A stretch of 64,000 bases of DNA, from NCBI RefSeq assembly GCF_003386235.1, contig NZ_QRDZ01000028.1:62001-126000 (forward strand), written 5' to 3'. How positions within the stretch are numbered: position 1 is the stretch's first letter; each line of letters opens with the position of its first letter. The DNA comes from Cohnella phaseoli. Its GTDB lineage: Bacteria > Bacillota > Bacilli > Paenibacillales > Paenibacillaceae. A program made the position numbers and the translations under genes. A model generated the notes under the pieces. The model was not told the origin of the DNA. It worked only from the letters and a program-made list of their open reading frames with translations, and searched no databases. Shown one piece after another: positions 33,650 to 43,079 of this stretch.

Positions 33650-35599
33650 TTATCCCCGCGCGCTCTTGTTAGCCGCGATCTGCTCGGCCAGCTCGTTCAG
33701 CTCCGTCCACCGCTCCAATAGCGCGTCGAGCTTCGCTTCCAGCGCCGTCTGCTCCTCCATCAGTTGCTGCAACCGTCCGGGGTCACTCGCAGCTTCTTCC
33801 ATGCGGGAAGCAACAGCGGCAAGCGCCTCTTCGGCCTCGGCAATCCAGCCGTCGATCTGCTCGAAATCCTTCTGGTCCTTATACGACATTTTTAGTTGAG
33901 GCCGCTCCTTGCGTTCCTGCACAGCAGCAGCCGCAGCCGGCCCCGCCGTCGATGCCCCGGAAGCTTTCGCCGGAGCACCCGCGGCCTGCTTCTCCGCTTC
34001 CTGCCGCTCGGCATATGTCTGATAATCCGAATAGTTGCCCGTATGCTCGGCAACGACGCCATCCCCCTCAAACGCGAGAATGCGATCCACCGTCCGGTCA
34101 AGGAAATACCGATCGTGCGATACGACGATCACTACGCCAGGGAATTCGTCCAAGTAATCCTCCAGCACCGTGAGCGTAGCGATGTCCAGATCGTTGGTCG
34201 GCTCGTCCAGCAGCAGCACGTTAGGCGCGTTCAACAGTACCCGCAAAAGCTGCAGACGCCGTTTCTCCCCGCCGGACAACTTGGAAATGACCGACCACTG
34301 CACCGCAGGAGCAAACAGAAACCGCTCCAGCATCTGTCCCGCGGAGATCGTCGTTCCGTCCGCGGTCTTCACCTGCTCGGCCCCTTCGCGGATATACTCC
34401 ATCACCCGAAGCGACTCGTCCATCTCCTCGTGCTCCTGGCTGAACCAGCCTAGCTTCACCGTCGGACCCAGCTCCACGCGCCCCGCGTCCGGCTGCAGCT
34501 TCCCGGCGATCAGCTTAAGCAGCGTCGACTTCCCGCTTCCGTTGCGCCCGACGATGCCCACGCGATCCTCCGGCACCGCGATATAGCTCAGATCGCGAAT
34601 CAACTCTCGGCCTCCGAGGCTTTTCCGCAAATTCTCGATCTCCAGAATCTTCTTGCCAAGCCTCGTCGAGGCTACCGACACGTCCATCTTGCCGGAGGCG
34701 CCTTTTGGCCCCTGCGTCTTCAGCGCCTCGTAGCGGTCAATCCTTGCCTTCTGCTTCGTCGAACGAGCCTGCGCTCCGCGCCGGATCCAGGCCAGCTCGT
34801 TGCGCAGCAGATTTTGCCGCTTGGCCTCCGAAGCGGCCTCGCGCTCCTCCCGCTCCAGCTTCAGCTCCAGAAACCGGCTGTAGTTCGCTTCATAGAAATA
34901 CGCCGAGCCGCGATCCAGCTCGATCACCCGGTTGCTGACCCGGTCCAGGAAATACCGGTCGTGCGTAATCATCAGCAGCGCGCCTTTGCGCTTCTGCAGC
35001 ATCCCTTCGAGCCAGGCGACGGAATCGTTGTCGATGTGGTTCGTCGGCTCGTCCAGAATAAGCACATCGGACGGCTGCAGCAGCGCCGCCGCCATGGCCA
35101 CGCGTTTGCGCTGCCCGCCCGAGAAGGTCGCTACTTTGCCAAATACGTCGACAATGCCGAGCTTCGTCAGCGCGGTCTTCGCCTCGCTTTCCAACGACCA
35201 TGCGTTCAACTCGTCCATTCTCGCATTGACGGCGATCAGCCGTTCCTGCAAACCGGAATCGTCCGGACGCCGCTCCAGCTCTTCCAGCACCGCGCTATGC
35301 TCGCGCACAACCCGAAGCTGCGGCGAATCTCCCCCGAGCACATGCTCCAGCGCGGTTTCCTCCGGCCCAAACGTCGGGTCCTGGGCCAACATGCGCAGCA
35401 CGACGGAGCGCCCGGTCGTCACCTGGCCCGAATCGGGCGGCTCCACACCCGCGATTACCTTCAGCAGCGTCGATTTGCCCGTGCCGTTCACGCCGATAAT
35501 GCCGACTTTATCCCCGGTCTCGACGCCGAACGTCACGTTTTCGAACAATATTTTGTCGCTATAGCTCTTGGAAATATTCTCAACGGACATCAGATGCAT
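33650..35599 (-). CDS. ABC-F ATPase, YfmR/Uup type
   Basis: A soluble protein of about 649 residues with two ATPase domains and no membrane helices. Domain 1 has GVNGTGKST and TFSGGQRKRVAM, domain 2 has GRNGSGKST and KLSGGEKRRLQLL; each has a Walker B ending DEPTNHID or DEPTNDLD. The C-terminus has a charged coiled coil preceded by LKMSYKDQKDFEQIDGWIAE, typical of YfmR/Uup. ABC-F proteins bind the ribosomal E site and relieve stalled translation. The start is uncertain: ATG at 35599 or 35590; upstream in-frame codons encode an unlikely leader. It converges on the tandem arrays. Confidence 0.9.
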   Translation of the reverse strand: MHLMSVENISKSYSDKILFENVTFGVETGDKVGIIGVNGTGKSTLLKVIAGVEPPDSGQVTTGRSVVLRMLAQDPTFGPEETALEHVLGGDSPQLRVVREHSAVLEELERRPDDSGLQERLIAVNARMDELNAWSLESEAKTALTKLGIVDVFGKVATFSGGQRKRVAMAAALLQPSDVLILDEPTNHIDNDSVAWLEGMLQKRKGALLMITHDRYFLDRVSNRVIELDRGSAYFYEANYSRFLELKLEREEREAASEAKRQNLLRNELAWIRRGAQARSTKQKARIDRYEALKTQGPKGASGKMDVSVASTRLGKKILEIENLRKSLGGRELIRDLSYIAVPEDRVGIVGRNGSGKSTLLKLIAGKLQPDAGRVELGPTVKLGWFSQEHEEMDESLRVMEYIREGAEQVKTADGTTISAGQMLERFLFAPAVQWSVISKLSGGEKRRLQLLRVLLNAPNVLLLDEPTNDLDIATLTVLEDYLDEFPGVVIVVSHDRYFLDRTVDRILAFEGDGVVAEHTGNYSDYQTYAERQEAEKQAAGAPAKASGASTAGPAAAAAVQERKERPQLKMSYKDQKDFEQIDGWIAEAEEALAAVASRMEEAASDPGRLQQLMEEQTALEAKLDALLERWTELNELAEQIAANKSARG

Positions 35600-35864
35600 G
35601 CCCACATCAACTCTCTTCGTAGATAAGATAAAATACGCTAACCGTATCATATCATAGTTCTGCGCGAGTTCCGCCAGGCGACGTCCGTTCTCCTCTCTTT
35701 TTTCCTGTGGAAACGCGACTTGCCGCCCATTAATACAGCCCTCCGATCCTGCGCATTCGCACAAGGCCGGAAGGCTGTCATTCATGCCGCAGGGCATGGG
35801 GAATTTGACTATTGCTTCTCATCGGAGTAACTTGGACAGTATAAACGATCAAGGAGGACTGTAT

Positions 35865-36296
35865 ATGATCTTCAACCATATTCTCGTTCCTTATGACGGC
35901 TCCGAGCCGGCGGGCAGAGCGCTCGACAAAGCGATTCAACTCGCTCGGAAGGATGCCGGAACGCGACTCACCGTAGCGCATGTCATCAACTTACAGCCTG
36001 TCGCGATCGGCGATATGACTTTCACTCAACCTGAATCCTATCAGGAAGAAGTCAAGAAACACGGAGAAAAGATTATCGACAGCGTGAAGCAAAAAATCGG
36101 CGACCTGTCCGATACGGATGTCGTGATTTTGGCCGGGTCGCCGGCTTCGGCCATTCTCGACTACGCGGACGGCTCAGACTGCGATCTGATCATCATCGGC
36201 AGCAGAGGGCTCGGCGCGTTCCGGGAGCTGATGGTCGGAAGCGTCAGCCATAACGTCATCCTGCATTCGGGCATCCCGGTCATGGTCATGAAATAA
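35865..36296 (+). CDS. Universal stress protein (UspA family)
   Basis: A 143-residue protein: MIFNHILVPYDGSEPAGRAL at the N-terminus and GSRGLGAFRELMVGSVSHNV near the C-terminus, the ATP-binding motif G-2X-G-9X-G(S) of ATP-binding Usp proteins. ATG at 35865 has AAGGAGG at ideal spacing. It is a single gene and converges with the GH5 gene, the two stop codons only a few bases apart with no terminator between. Confidence 0.93.
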   Translation: MIFNHILVPYDGSEPAGRALDKAIQLARKDAGTRLTVAHVINLQPVAIGDMTFTQPESYQEEVKKHGEKIIDSVKQKIGDLSDTDVVILAGSPASAILDYADGSDCDLIIIGSRGLGAFRELMVGSVSHNVILHSGIPVMVMK

Positions 36297-36302
36297 GCCG
36301 GC

Positions 36303-37823
36303 TCACCCTCCGATCCGCACGGATACGGAAGCATCTCCCTTCGGAGCGCGCACGGTCACCAGACCGCCCTGCGCGCCTCCGTCGGGCCGACTTTCCCCTT
36401 GACGATTTTCCATGCCTCTGTAAGGTCGAATCTCCACCTGACAGCCTTCCGCACCGGTAATGACGACAGCCCCCTCACCCAGACGAGCGGCATGCGGATG
36501 ATAGATTACCGTCTCTCCTCCGTCCGATACATACTCCATTTCGAGCCTTCCGGCATCGTAGTCGTAGCGGTATCGCAACAGCTCGCCCCCGGTCGCTTGC
36601 GGATACGCCCGATTCAACCCTGCCGCGTAAGGCGCCTCCTTAAAACCGTCCGTCCAACACCAATACGTGCTGCTCCACAAGTATTCCTCGAACAAAGCAA
36701 CGATCGCCTTCGTCAAGCCGTAGGTGGCCGGATGGTCGTTATACGCCCCCCATTCCCCGATCAGCGCAGGAACATTCAAGCGCTGCTGTACGCGACGATG
36801 AACGGAGAAGATCAGATCGACGCGATCCTGATTGTACGCCTCGTAGTGATTCGTATCGACGACCAAGTCGTAGCCGTGCGGCGCATACAGCATACCCGCA
36901 TCCCGATTTCCCGACCTGTCCGTCAACGGCTGAAGCCCGGACTCAATGCCCATATTGGCAAAATAGCTCGTTTCCAGCAGCATTAGCCGCTCCGGATCAA
37001 CCTCACGGATCGTGCCAGCCGTCCGATTAAAGAACCCCGCCAGCTTCTCCCGCTCAAAACGTTGAGACGCTTCCGTCGCACTCTCGACGAGCGGCCGATA
37101 GATTTCCATTTTCGCCATGCCTGCCAGCACTTCCAGCTTCTTCTCCTCGTCGAACCACAGCTCCGCGAGCTGCCCGGGATCGGCATCCGTCAGCCCTAGC
37201 ACCGTCTCCGCGTAAGCGGCGATAATCGCGCCCAGCACCTCCTGTCCGTCCGTGCCCGGGTACGGCTCGTTCATCAGATCGTAGCCGATCAGATTCGGAC
37301 AATCGGAGAAAAACTCCGCCACATGCCGCCACATCGCCGCATACCGCTCCTGCAAGCCAACGCCTCCCGGCCCCGCAGCATTGTCCCAGAAACGATCCAA
37401 CGCCCGGTTCACGGCCGGACTTTCCAAATAAGCGTCGCTCCACAGCTGCCCCTCCACATGAGGCAAATCGTCGGTGAGCGTTGCCCAAGCCGGCGCCCCG
37501 TCCCCATACAAAACGCTATACAAATCCTGATGCATGTCGAGAAACACATAAATGCCGTTCTGTTCCGCCCAGGCGGCCTGCTGCTTGATCTTGCCGAGAT
37601 AGATGTCGTCGTACTCGCCCGGCTCCGGCTCCACGCCGTCCCAGATCAGCCCCAATCTCACAACGTTGTAGCCTTGTTCGCGAAACCAGGCAAACAGCCC
37701 CTCGTCGCACGGCTCCACATACCCTTTCTTTTTCTCCTTACAGACCAGGTTGACGCCGTGAAGAATGACGTGCGCTCCGTCCTCGTTAACGATACGCTGT
37801 CCTTGGGCTCTGAGTTTTTTCAT
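36303..37823 (-). CDS. Glycoside hydrolase family 5, endoglycoceramidase-like
   Basis: A 506-residue GH5 enzyme. The acid/base Glu186 is in GYDLMNEPYPG and the nucleophile Glu357 in PALIGEWGAYND; the N-terminal HGVNLVCKEKK and NVVRLGLIWDGVEPEPGEY are typical of the endoglycosylceramidase-like subfamily, and a beta-sandwich forms the last 90 residues. There is no signal peptide, so the enzyme is intracellular and probably cleaves an imported beta-glycoside rather than membrane glycolipid. AAGGAGG precedes the start. It is the last gene of the GPH symporter-MerR-GH5 operon, which suggests that the symporter brings in its substrate. Confidence 0.87.
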   Translation of the reverse strand: MKKLRAQGQRIVNEDGAHVILHGVNLVCKEKKKGYVEPCDEGLFAWFREQGYNVVRLGLIWDGVEPEPGEYDDIYLGKIKQQAAWAEQNGIYVFLDMHQDLYSVLYGDGAPAWATLTDDLPHVEGQLWSDAYLESPAVNRALDRFWDNAAGPGGVGLQERYAAMWRHVAEFFSDCPNLIGYDLMNEPYPGTDGQEVLGAIIAAYAETVLGLTDADPGQLAELWFDEEKKLEVLAGMAKMEIYRPLVESATEASQRFEREKLAGFFNRTAGTIREVDPERLMLLETSYFANMGIESGLQPLTDRSGNRDAGMLYAPHGYDLVVDTNHYEAYNQDRVDLIFSVHRRVQQRLNVPALIGEWGAYNDHPATYGLTKAIVALFEEYLWSSTYWCWTDGFKEAPYAAGLNRAYPQATGGELLRYRYDYDAGRLEMEYVSDGGETVIYHPHAARLGEGAVVITGAEGCQVEIRPYRGMENRQGESRPDGGAQGGLVTVRAPKGDASVSVRIGG

Positions 37824-37837
37824 AGCTATGTCCTCCT

Positions 37838-38665
37838 TTATGTCTCCGCGATCGGAATATGCATTTCGATATAGTGACGGTCGTACTGGTTATACAGATT
37901 GATTTCCAGCGAATCGCCGGCAACCCGGAAGCCGCGCCTAGCAATAAAAGCCCGCATAAGCTCATAGTGTTCGTCCAGCTTGGAATAGTCGTCCTTGCCG
38001 ATGACCACGTATTTTCTCGCGCAATAAAACGGTTCAAGCTTACGAAAAATATCGCCCTCTCCCGCCAGCGGATGCGTGGACAAAATGCCGTTGTTCAGAT
38101 AATTGTGATAGCGGCCTGCCAGCAAATTGTCCTGCGACACGATGGATATAATGTGGCAGAAGGCGATCCACTCCTTCGGCTCGCGGATGCGGCGCACCTG
38201 CTCCTGAACCCGGCTTCCAAGCTTGCGGTCCCCGCTTTCCATTATCGAGTCGGTCAACAATACCCAGGCAGGCTCTGTCTTGACCAGCTCGATTGTATTC
38301 GTGTCCTCAAACCTTCGAAGCTTCCCATGCAGTGTTTCGAGCTTGCCGGACAATTGGGTCAAATACGCCAGCCGACGGTCGATTTCGGACCGTTTCTCTC
38401 TGAGCAATCCGCGAATTCCGGCCAACTCCCGCTCCTTCAGCAGCTCCTGAATACGTTCGATCGGAACCTCCATCGCTCTGAGCATGCGGATCGTGATCAA
38501 CGCGTCGAACTGCTCAAGATCGTAATACCTGTATTTGTTCGTATCCCGGATATGGGGGGCCAGCAGCCCGATTTTGTCATAGTAGCGCAACGTATCGACG
38601 GGAATATCCAGGATTTGCGACACTTCCCCGATCGTAAAACTAAGCCTTAACGAATGCTCGCTCAT
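37838..38665 (-). CDS. MerR-family regulator with a GyrI-like effector domain
   Basis: A 275-residue regulator. The MerR helix-turn-helix and wing span about residues 8-75 (FTIGEVSQILDIPVDTLRYY), a coiled coil follows to about 115, and the C-terminal 150 residues look like a ligand-binding GyrI/BmrR-type domain. Its ATG immediately follows the stop of the symporter gene. A promoter with the MerR-type long spacer and a central dyad lies upstream of the symporter (40142-40172), so this protein probably controls its own operon in response to a sugar or glycoside. Confidence 0.87.
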   Translation of the reverse strand: MSEHSLRLSFTIGEVSQILDIPVDTLRYYDKIGLLAPHIRDTNKYRYYDLEQFDALITIRMLRAMEVPIERIQELLKERELAGIRGLLREKRSEIDRRLAYLTQLSGKLETLHGKLRRFEDTNTIELVKTEPAWVLLTDSIMESGDRKLGSRVQEQVRRIREPKEWIAFCHIISIVSQDNLLAGRYHNYLNNGILSTHPLAGEGDIFRKLEPFYCARKYVVIGKDDYSKLDEHYELMRAFIARRGFRVAGDSLEINLYNQYDRHYIEMHIPIAET

Positions 38666-40090
38666 CTATGCCCCTTCTCCTCTTCGCGCCCGATTGCTGA
38701 ACGCCGAAATTTCCTCTTCCTTTTTCTTATCGAACGGATAGAACGAAATTGGAAGAAGCCCCAGCAAAACAGCCGCCAGAGGGATGATGCCCGCAGCCAG
38801 CCGTATGCCGAACAAAGCCGAATCCGTCTGAAAATCCGCTGTCCCGTCGTATCCGTAGGAGCCGATCACATTGATGAAGACCACCGTCTGTATACTTGAG
38901 AAAGCAACGGTAAACACCGAGAACAAGCCGTTGAACAGCCCCGTTTTCCGCACGCCGGTCGTTCGTTCATTCTCGTCGATGATCAGCGCGCCCATAGGCG
39001 CCGCCGCGGTGCGAATGTAGTTGACCGTAAACACGACCAGCGTATAGGAGATCGCGGCAATCCAGAGATTAGGGGCCAGAAAAATGCCGAGATAACCGAG
39101 CAGCGCGGTGAGCGTTCCCCAGTAAACGCTGATTTTCGTGCCGTTTTTCTTGATGAAATAGCCTGCGACGGGAAGGACGAGCAGAACGGCCACATGTGTG
39201 CTCACGTCGACGATCGTTGCGGTGGCACCGCTTACATTCATAACATCGTCCATATAGTATAGGAAAGGCGTGAAGTAAAAGCCGATCGGCCCGACGGTAA
39301 TAATGGAAAACAGAATGTACGAGAGAAAAGGCCGGGATTTGATAATCTGCCAAGATTCCTTCCATATGTCCCGCAGGTCGAGATGCTGGTTTTCCAGACT
39401 TTCGTACATTTTGGCGTCGTCCCTCAGTCCCCTTAGCGCCAAGGTGAAAAAGATCGATTCGGCCAATATGACCAAGGTGAAGATCGGAAGGATGACCTCT
39501 CTCTTCCCGTCCCCTACCAGCAGCATCGTCGGAATCATCGTCACCAGAAAAGACATCCCTTGGGAGACATAGTTCTGGATAATGTTCACGTCAACGCGCT
39601 CTTCCTTCGTCGGTGCGGCGACCAGCGTGTAGGATTGATAGGCGATGCTGTAGGCTGTTGCCGCCGTGTCGTAGATGAACAGCTCCACCGTATACAGCAG
39701 AAAAATCGTCCACTCGTTCCAGGAAGGACTCGACAGCATCATCGCGAACGAAGAAAGAATCATGAACGGGACCGTGACGCGCATGACATAGACGTATTTT
39801 CCCCGCCTCGGCTTGTGCCTCATCTTATCGATCCAGACGCCGATGAACGGATCGTTGATCGCATTCCAGATGTTGTAGATGATGTACACCCAGCCGACCA
39901 TCGTCGGACTGAGGCCGATAATGTCGGTGTAATACTTGATGAAGACGTTGTGGATCAGCACGCCTCCGACCGACAGAATCGGACCGGGGAGCGCGAGTCT
40001 CCATTTCTCTTTCAAAGACAGCCCCGTACTCGTAAAACGAAACGCATTTCTCGCATTGCCCGCTACCCTTCTTAGAAATTGCATCTCCAT
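38666..40090 (-). CDS. GPH-family sugar:cation symporter (MFS)
   Basis: A 474-residue transporter with 12 predicted helices. The loop after helix 2 reads NDPFIGVWIDKMRHKPRRGK, the hallmark of the glycoside-pentoside-hexuronide:cation symporter family (MelB, XynB, YicJ relatives). GGAGGAG precedes the start at 40090. It is the first gene of an operon with a MerR regulator and a cytoplasmic GH5 enzyme, so its cargo is probably a short beta-linked glycoside. Confidence 0.9.
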   Translation of the reverse strand: MEMQFLRRVAGNARNAFRFTSTGLSLKEKWRLALPGPILSVGGVLIHNVFIKYYTDIIGLSPTMVGWVYIIYNIWNAINDPFIGVWIDKMRHKPRRGKYVYVMRVTVPFMILSSFAMMLSSPSWNEWTIFLLYTVELFIYDTAATAYSIAYQSYTLVAAPTKEERVDVNIIQNYVSQGMSFLVTMIPTMLLVGDGKREVILPIFTLVILAESIFFTLALRGLRDDAKMYESLENQHLDLRDIWKESWQIIKSRPFLSYILFSIITVGPIGFYFTPFLYYMDDVMNVSGATATIVDVSTHVAVLLVLPVAGYFIKKNGTKISVYWGTLTALLGYLGIFLAPNLWIAAISYTLVVFTVNYIRTAAAPMGALIIDENERTTGVRKTGLFNGLFSVFTVAFSSIQTVVFINVIGSYGYDGTADFQTDSALFGIRLAAGIIPLAAVLLGLLPISFYPFDKKKEEEISAFSNRARRGEGA

Positions 40091-40141
40091 CTTCTCCTCC
40101 CCAGTTGGGCCGCAGGATTAGGTTAGGCGTATCTTGCCTCT

Positions 40142-40172
40142 ATCTTAAACTATGGAGTAACTCCAGAGTAAA
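40142..40172 (-). promoter_or_regulatory. MerR-type promoter with 19-bp spacer and central dyad
   Basis: On the minus strand TTTACT and TAAGAT are 19 bases apart, the long spacing used by MerR activators. The spacer holds the perfect 6-1-6 palindrome TGGAGTTACTCCA (40153-40165), partly extended by outer matches. It lies 52 bases before the symporter gene of the operon that encodes a MerR protein. Confidence 0.75.
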
Positions 40173-40179
40173 GCGGTTG

Positions 40180-40220
40180 TTGGAAAATAAAACGCGTTCC
40201 GGTAGACTGGAGAAAATACG
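40180..40220 (+). promoter_or_regulatory. Promoter segment of the adenylyltransferase gene, duplicated at 47098
   Basis: TTGGAA and TAGACT with a 17-base spacer, followed by GGAGAAAATACG. The 41-base segment recurs at 47098-47138 with three differences. Confidence 0.65.
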
Positions 40221-40238
40221 GAAGGTGCGGAGGTTGCG

Positions 40239-41141
40239 ATGAGGCGGGAAGAGGAAGTTTTCGGACAACTGTTAAGCTTGGCTGGACGGGATTCGCGGGT
40301 ACGCGTCGTTCTGTTGAACGGCTCCCGCGTTAACCCGAACGTTGAGAAGGACGAGCTGCGGGACTACGACGTCATTTACGGAGTGACGGACATCGATTCG
40401 TTCGTGCGGGATCAGAGCTGGATCGCAGCCGAGTTCGGCGAGCTGATGATTATGCAGCACAATCGGTCTGAGGAAGAGGAGAACGAGGACGAGACGTGGG
40501 AGATATTTCTGATGCAGTTTATGGATGGGGTTCGCATCGACCTGTCCTTCCGCTTCGCGGACAAGATGTCAGGGCTGGACGACAGCTTGACGAAGGTGCT
40601 GCTGGACAAAGACGGAAGAATGGGCGAGGTTCCGCCTCCGAGCGATCGCTCCTATGTCACGACGCAGCCTGATCGGCGCGAAATCGAAGAGGCGTTTAAC
40701 GAGATATGGTGGTGCTCGACGAACGTGGCGAAAGGATTGAGAAGAGGCGAGCTTCCGTACGCCAAGTTTATGCTCGATGTGGTCGTGCGAGGCGCGTTGG
40801 TGAAGGTGCTGAGCTGGCACGTCGGCATGAACAACCGCTGGTCGGTGAACGTCGGCAAGGCGGGACGGTGGCTTGAGCGTTTGATGCCGGAGGAGCTGTG
40901 GGCGTCCTACGCCCGTACTTACGCAGATGGCGACTCGGAGCGCATCTGGGACGCGCTGTTCGAGACCGGGCGGCTTACTCGGGCCGTTGGCCTGGCTCTG
41001 GCGGACAAGCTCGGCTGCTCGTATCCGTTGGAGGAAGACCGAAAGGTGACGGAATATATGCGACGGATGCGGGAGATGGGTCGGATAGCCGGGAGGCCGT
41101 TGTTGGAGTCGTCTACCCCGATGGACGGCCCGCTCCCTTGA
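40239..41141 (+). CDS. Aminoglycoside 6-adenylyltransferase family protein (AadK-like)
   Basis: A 300-residue nucleotidyltransferase. The N-terminal core shows VVLLNGSRVNPN and the catalytic Asp pair region LRDYDVIYGV; the segment FMDGVRIDLSF supplies the third Asp. A helical C-terminal domain follows. It matches the ANT(6)/AadK family that adenylates streptomycin, common on chromosomes of Bacilli. GGAGG lies before the ATG. Whether it confers resistance is not shown by the sequence; chromosomal homologues can be weak or have another role. Confidence 0.87.
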   Translation: MRREEEVFGQLLSLAGRDSRVRVVLLNGSRVNPNVEKDELRDYDVIYGVTDIDSFVRDQSWIAAEFGELMIMQHNRSEEEENEDETWEIFLMQFMDGVRIDLSFRFADKMSGLDDSLTKVLLDKDGRMGEVPPPSDRSYVTTQPDRREIEEAFNEIWWCSTNVAKGLRRGELPYAKFMLDVVVRGALVKVLSWHVGMNNRWSVNVGKAGRWLERLMPEELWASYARTYADGDSERIWDALFETGRLTRAVGLALADKLGCSYPLEEDRKVTEYMRRMREMGRIAGRPLLESSTPMDGPLP

Positions 41142-41186
41142 TCCGCTCCGGCTAACGCTGGCGAGGATCCGATAGTCGAACGCCTC

Positions 41187-42050
41187 TCACTTCATACCGC
41201 TCAGGGCAATTCCCCGAATGATCTGCTTCTGGAACACGAGAAACAAAGCGATTAGCGGAAGGATCGAGACTGTCGCTCCGGTCATGATCAGAATCCAACT
41301 GCTGGAATCCTTCAGCTCGCTGGAAAAGTACAAAATACCTACCGGAAGCGTAAACCGCTCCTCCGACTGAAGCACGATAAGGGGCCAGGTAAACTGGTTC
41401 CAATTGCTGATGAACGTCAGAATCGTCAAGGCGGCAATGGCCGGCTTGACCAGCGGGACCGCGATTCGGGCCATGATTCTCCATTCGTTCAGGCCGTCGA
41501 TGCGGGCCGCGTCCAGCAGCTCGGACGGCAAGCCCTCCATGAACTGCCGCATCAGGAAGATGCCGAAGGCAGTAATGATGCCGGGAAACAACACTCCCCA
41601 GTACGTATCCGACCACCCCAGCTCCGTCGCGATCAGATACCAAGGGATGATGAGCATCTCGATGGGCACCATTAGCGTGCTAATAATCAGCAGAAAAATA
41701 ACGCTTTTTCCGACAAAGGAAAATTTCGCGAGCACATAGCCGACCATCGTGTCGAAGACGAGGACTGTCGTCACCGTAATGAGCGCAAGCAGAACCGTGT
41801 TGCCGATCCAGGAGAAAAACGGGGCTTTCTCGAAAATTTCGGCGTAATTGCCGAGCGTCGCTGTTTCCGGAATAAGCCGCAGGCTGTATAAGTCCTGGGG
41901 CAGCTTAAACGATGTGGCGACCATCCAAAGAAAAGGAAAAATGACGACAAGCGTGCCCAGCGTTAACAAAACGTAGCTGGCGAGCGAGCCCAGTCGGCTT
42001 CCCGAAGGACTGCCTCGCGCGGAAATTCGGTGAATGTGCTGCGTGCTCAA
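41187..42050 (-). CDS. Sugar ABC transporter permease, MalG type
   Basis: A permease of about 287 residues with six helices and the EAA loop (LLDAARIDGLNEWRIMARI). The start is taken as TTG at 42050 with GGAGG eight bases upstream; a TTG at 42107 inside the preceding gene is unlikely. It is the last gene of the lyase/amidohydrolase/importer operon. Confidence 0.88.
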   Translation of the reverse strand: MSTQHIHRISARGSPSGSRLGSLASYVLLTLGTLVVIFPFLWMVATSFKLPQDLYSLRLIPETATLGNYAEIFEKAPFFSWIGNTVLLALITVTTVLVFDTMVGYVLAKFSFVGKSVIFLLIISTLMVPIEMLIIPWYLIATELGWSDTYWGVLFPGIITAFGIFLMRQFMEGLPSELLDAARIDGLNEWRIMARIAVPLVKPAIAALTILTFISNWNQFTWPLIVLQSEERFTLPVGILYFSSELKDSSSWILIMTGATVSILPLIALFLVFQKQIIRGIALSGMK

Positions 42051-42081
42051 TTCATCGGCCTCCTTCTTCTTCGAATCGCGA

Positions 42082-43014
42082 TTAGTATTCGACCTTGCGT
42101 CCGACAAGCTTGAATTGAAGCAGCGTCAACGCCAGAATCATGACGAACAAAATGACGGTCGCAGCGGCGGCGCTGCCCATCTGAAAGCGCTGGAACGCAA
42201 GCGCGTAGACGTGGAGCACGATCGTTCTCGTCGAGTTGAGCGGCTCGCCGTTGGTCATGCTCAGCACTTGCCCGAACGTCTGCAAATACGAGATCGCGCC
42301 GATAACGACGGAGAAGACGATGGCCGGGTTGAGCAGCGGCAGCGTCACGTGGCGGAACCGGCGCCAGGAACCGGCGCCGTCTATCGCCGCGGCATCGTAA
42401 TACATGCGGGGCACGCCTTCCAGGCCGGTAAGGAACACGAGCATTTGGAAGCCGATGCTCTGCCAGATAATCGTCAGGATGACAAGATAGATCGCCTGCC
42501 GATGAGACTGCAGGAACAGCTGCGGCTCCAGCCCCAAACTCAACAGCGTCTGATTCAGCCAGCCGTTGCGCATCAGAATCCAGCGGAACACCCAGCTGAC
42601 GGCGACCGCGCTCGTTACGTAAGGAATAAAATAGATTGTGCGGAACAAGCCCCGAAAACGCCGAATCCGATGGATGAGCAGCGCCACCGCGAGGCCGACG
42701 GCAAGCTGCCCGGGAACGCCGACTCCCACGTAAATCAGCGTATTCACGATCGACTTGCGAAACACCTCATCGCCGAACAGCGCCGCGAAATTGTCGAAGC
42801 CCACGTACGGCTTCTCCGGCGAAAGCAGGTCCCACTCCCGAACGCTCACGTTAAAGGCGTAGAGAATCGGCAGCAGCCTGGTCCCCAGAAAATAAAACAG
42901 AGGAAACGCCAGCACCAGATAGATGAAGACGTAACGCTGCGCCCGGTATGGCAAACGGAAACCCAGCAGAGCTCGGCTCTTGCGGGCGGTCAGTCGAATA
43001 GCCTGCGCGATCAT
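42082..43014 (-). CDS. Sugar ABC transporter permease, MalF type
   Basis: A 310-residue permease with six helices and the EAA loop (MYYDAAAIDGAGSWRRFRHV). GGAGGG precedes the start at 43014. Partner of the MalG-type permease 31 bases downstream; the ATPase must come from elsewhere. Confidence 0.9.
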   Translation of the reverse strand: MIAQAIRLTARKSRALLGFRLPYRAQRYVFIYLVLAFPLFYFLGTRLLPILYAFNVSVREWDLLSPEKPYVGFDNFAALFGDEVFRKSIVNTLIYVGVGVPGQLAVGLAVALLIHRIRRFRGLFRTIYFIPYVTSAVAVSWVFRWILMRNGWLNQTLLSLGLEPQLFLQSHRQAIYLVILTIIWQSIGFQMLVFLTGLEGVPRMYYDAAAIDGAGSWRRFRHVTLPLLNPAIVFSVVIGAISYLQTFGQVLSMTNGEPLNSTRTIVLHVYALAFQRFQMGSAAAATVILFVMILALTLLQFKLVGRKVEY

Positions 43015-43041
43015 CGCAGATGATCCCTCCGTTGGGCGGAA

Positions 43042-43070
43042 GCCGGCTCCGGCAACCTGCCCGGGCCGGC
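43042..43070 (-). other. GC-rich intercistronic hairpin after the binding-protein gene
   Basis: GCCGGC-T-CCGG pairs with CCGG-GCCGGC (one bulged T) around an 8-base loop, between the lipoprotein stop (43080) and the permease start (43014). There is no T tract. Similar hairpins occur at the same place in the two other complete importer loci of this window. Confidence 0.65.
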
Positions 43071-43079
43071 GCTCCCGCG

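Noticed and set aside
42051..42107. Longer start of the MalG-type permease at 42107
   Set aside because: It would be a TTG inside the previous gene without a ribosome binding site; TTG at 42050 has GGAGG at correct spacing.
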